Source: Anaerolineales bacterium (GTDB lineage: Bacteria; Chloroflexota; Anaerolineae; Epilineales; JAANWY01). From it: a stretch of 7,669 nucleotides of DNA. Made by a program: the position numbers and the translations under genes. Position 1 is the stretch's first letter. Each line of letters starts with the position of its first letter. This document shows, in pieces, positions 6,274-7,669 of the stretch. The stretch covers positions 1 to 7,669 of the forward strand of contig JAANWY010000108.1 of NCBI GenBank assembly GCA_018263655.1, in the 5' to 3' direction. The notes under the pieces are model-generated. The model saw only the letters and a list, made by a program, of their open reading frames with translations, searched no databases and was not told the origin of the DNA.

Positions 6274-6371
6274 ACCCTTGCGAAGGTTGGGGATAGCCTT
6301 GGCAACAGGCCGGTTTTCGACTGGCGAGAGGCCTTTCAACCCGAATGCAATTGGCAAACCTTCGCAAGGGT
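6274..6371. repeat. 98-bp element with perfect 15-bp terminal inverted repeats
   Basis: ACCCTTGCGAAGGTT at 6274-6288 is the exact reverse complement of AACCTTCGCAAGGGT at 6357-6371. The arms themselves are partly self-complementary (CCTTGCGAAGG). Internally, AGGCC near 6307 pairs with GGCCT near 6330. Size and symmetry suit a MITE or REP-type palindromic element. No target-site duplication was evident by eye. Confidence 0.7.
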
Positions 6372-6419
6372 CCCCAGTACCTGAACGGTTACGGCTCGCA
6401 GCTCATCGTAGATATTCAT
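6336..6419 (-). other. Possible 27-codon ORF start remnant downstream of the methyltransferase fragment
   Basis: The minus-strand ATG at 6419 begins MNIYDELRAVTVQVLGTLAK and reaches a TGA at 6336-6338. It starts 11 bp after the methyltransferase stop and runs into the right arm of the 98-bp inverted-repeat element. It could be the beginning of a gene (for example a restriction enzyme following its methylase) truncated by that element, but it shows no recognisable family and could be chance. Confidence 0.2.
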
Positions 6420-6430
6420 GGGATGCCCTG

Positions 6431-6562
6431 CTACAGCAACCCAGGCTGTGCTTGATCAATTCGCTTGGTAGCGAGGCGAACATGTTCTTCGTTCATCTCG
6501 AAGCCGATGTAGTGCCGGCCTAACCGCAGAGCAACCACCGCTGTCGTACCAGAGCCAATGAA
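6431..6562 (-). pseudogene. DNA methyltransferase C-terminal fragment (N4/N6 type, motif I present)
   Basis: The minus-strand frame from 6562 to the TAG at 6433-6431 encodes FIGSGTTAVVALRLGRHYIG followed by FEMNEEHVRLATKRIDQAQPGLL. This is the end of a beta-class N6-adenine/N4-cytosine methyltransferase: the F-x-G-x-G-T-T S-adenosylmethionine motif (normally DPFxGSGTT), then R-x-Y/F-I-G-x-E-x-N-x-x-x-x-x-x-A-x-x-R. The conserved Asp-Pro before FIGSG is absent; reading upstream gives R-I-R, so homology stops at about 6562/6563, exactly where the transposase remnant begins. The catalytic DPPY/NPPY half is gone, so it cannot work as an enzyme. It indicates a former restriction-modification or solitary methylase gene broken by insertion or deletion. 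Confidence 0.8.
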
Positions 6563-7363
6563 CCGAATGCGCGAGATAGGGCATCATTTGAAAGCCGAAC
6601 AGAACCTGACAACTGATGACATCAAGTGGCTGGTGATCATCGCCAAAGCGATCCCTTCGACCCCAAAGCGGTGCATCAATTCTGCTGGTTCCACATCAAT
6701 TGCCTTAAGTGAAACGACTATATCGGCGCGACGGTCCATCGCGCGAAACGAGCTTACGAAAAGGCGGTCAAGGACTTGGCCGCCTTTGACAAGAAACATA
6801 CGGGGCCTCTATCAGACGCAGAGCACAGGCAACGCCAAGACCTCGTGGCTGAACGAGACCAGCTCCACCGTCACTGGCAAGGCGCGCAACGCTTCCAACG
6901 CCTGCTGATGCGCCTCCTGTGGTCGCCCACGCTCGATGTGGCTACCAGACGTCTGGACCAACTCATTCGCGTAGCGGCGCAAGCGAGCAACCCCCACGTC
7001 CAGAAGATGGGCGCGTTCTTGGACCAACATCGTGCTGGCTTGTTGGTCTTCTATGCCTGTCTGGAGAGCGGTCAGCATCGGCTGCAACGACTGTCGCGTT
7101 CGCAACAGACGTGGGTCTCCCTGACCAAACGCTGGGCCGTGCCTCTCACCTCCAATGCCGCCGAACACGTCTTCCGTTGCTTGCGCCGTTACACTCACCA
7201 GATGGACCACTTCGGCACGGAAGCTGCTACCTGTCGTTTCTTTGACCTGTTCGCCTTCTACCACAATATGCGTGTCTTGCGGGCTGGCAAACGCGCTGGT
7301 TGTTCACTCCTTGCTGCAGCGCATACGGACGTGAAGAAGCTCTTTGGCACGGATGACGCTTAG
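6563..7363 (+). pseudogene. Decayed, N-terminally truncated DDE-type transposase (insertion sequence remnant)
   Basis: The long open part runs from 6713 to the TAG at 7361-7363, with the first in-frame ATG at 6776. The same frame extends upstream past a TGA at 6710-6712 as DPFDPKAVHQFCWFHINCLK (6650-6709), a 'HQxCxFH' segment typical of DDE transposases. Further upstream the likely continuation (NLTTDDIKWLV, from about 6600) is in another frame, implying a frameshift. The C-terminal part has LTKRWAVPLTSNAAEHVFRC with the presumed catalytic Glu at codon 7163-7165, then LRRYTHQMDHFGTEAA and FFDLFAFYHNMRVLRAGKRAG. These resemble unclassified (ISNCY-like) transposases; I cannot name the IS family. 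The N-terminal DNA-binding region and the left IS end are missing. It contains no GCCGGC sites, unlike its surroundings, consistent with foreign origin. Confidence 0.8.
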
Positions 7364-7388
7364 CTTATACCATCCTCGGTTTCCCGCC

Positions 7389-7457
7389 GGCTTCTCACAC
7401 CTTCCAGGCAACGAAAAGTGTCCAATCAGTTGCAGCGTAGGGAGGTGTGTGGAAGCC
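7389..7457. repeat. Imperfect inverted repeat downstream of the transposase remnant
   Basis: GGCTTCTCACACCTTCC (7389-7405) is matched, with two small indels, by the reverse complement of GGAGGTGTGTGGAAGCC (7441-7457). It lies between the transposase stop and the palindromic array. It may be the IS right end or a terminator-like hairpin; the 35-nt loop and absence of a T-tract make an intrinsic terminator unlikely. I see no gene in 7364-7475. Confidence 0.4.
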
Positions 7458-7475
7458 GCCCTGTGAACACTACCG

Positions 7476-7669
7476 AATCGATCTACATGTAGAACGAAAT
7501 GGTATTTCGTTCAGATCGATTAGCCAAATCGATCTACATGTAGAACGGAATGGCGTTTCGCTTGATCGATTAACCAAATCGATCTACATGTAGAACGAAA
7601 TGGTATTTCGTTCAGATCGATTAGCCAAATCGATCTACATGTAGAACGAAATGGTATTTCGTTCAGATC
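7476..7669. repeat. Tandem array of about 51-bp palindromic units (continues past window end)
   Basis: Units start at 7476, 7527, 7577 and 7628 (lengths 51, 50, 51 and at least 42). Units 1 and 3, and the visible part of unit 4, are identical. Each unit is a near-perfect palindrome: AATCGATCT and GAACGAAAT pair with ATTTCGTTC and AGATCGATT around a GGT loop, with a 7-nt one-sided bulge that is itself the palindrome ACATGT plus A. A 5-bp AGCCA (AACCA in unit 2) joins the units, so arms also pair across unit boundaries. Unit 2 has substitutions, mostly keeping the stem through G-T type pairs. There are no variable spacers, so this is not CRISPR. One frame is open through unit 1 but is broken by the 50-bp unit. 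Function unknown. Confidence 0.95.

Noticed and set aside
4654..6384. 576-codon open frame on the plus strand opposite E1 alpha and the Tag-like gene
   Set aside because: It is antisense to two well-supported genes, and its translation shows no recognisable domain. Long antisense frames are common in GC-rich coding DNA.
6558..6908. Intact 116-codon plus-strand gene
   Set aside because: Its start lies within the methylase fragment, and after about 6650 the conserved transposase reading moves to another frame. It is a chance frame across a decayed transposase, though its first part may be transposase-derived.
7476..7526. Protein-coding tandem repeat (17-aa unit open in one frame of unit 1)
   Set aside because: Unit 2 is 50 bp long and shifts the frame into a stop, and no start codon with a ribosome binding site precedes it.
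7476..7669. Possible CRISPR array at the right end
   Set aside because: The units follow one another without variable spacers; the whole 51-bp unit is repeated and is palindromic throughout.

Overview
The window looks like an accessory stretch of a GC-rich (roughly 58-60% by eye) bacterial chromosome, most plausibly from Chloroflexota (Anaerolineae/Caldilineae-like). This is inferred from gene style and the type of intergenic repeats, not from a marker gene. Three repeat families, several gene remnants and a strongly over-used hexamer (GCCGGC, 38 occurrences by hand count) dominate the non-coding texture.

Layout. Bases 1-304 are a nested, roughly symmetrical repeat block: 7-bp repeat arrays in opposite orientations on the outside, a perfect 14-bp inverted repeat inside them, and short hairpin repeats in the middle. 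A TTG-started recQ-type helicase follows (305-3397, +). It is unusually long (1030 aa) because it has a TPR-like N-terminal domain, a palindrome-encoded acidic/Ser/Pro linker and an extra segment between helicase motif VI and the zinc cluster. The convergent gap (3398-3586) holds a 33-codon remnant resembling a PIN-domain (VapC) toxin C-terminus.

On the minus strand, reading from right to left, lie a short divergent Tag-family (3-methyladenine glycosylase I-like) gene (6108-5659), a 2-oxoacid dehydrogenase E1 alpha gene (5640-4639) and its E1 beta partner (4561-3587). Each has a clear Shine-Dalgarno sequence. The two E1 genes make the two subunits of one TPP-dependent decarboxylase, but no E2 or E3 gene is visible here. 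The gap between them is another 7-bp repeat array, which also supplies the last codons and stop of E1 alpha.

From 6109 rightwards the sequence is debris: a 98-bp element bounded by perfect 15-bp inverted repeats, the C-terminal 44 codons of a DNA methyltransferase (minus strand), a decayed and N-terminally truncated DDE-type transposase (6563-7363, +), and finally a tandem array of about 51-bp palindromic units (7476 to the window end, continuing outside). No rRNA, tRNA or CRISPR array was seen.
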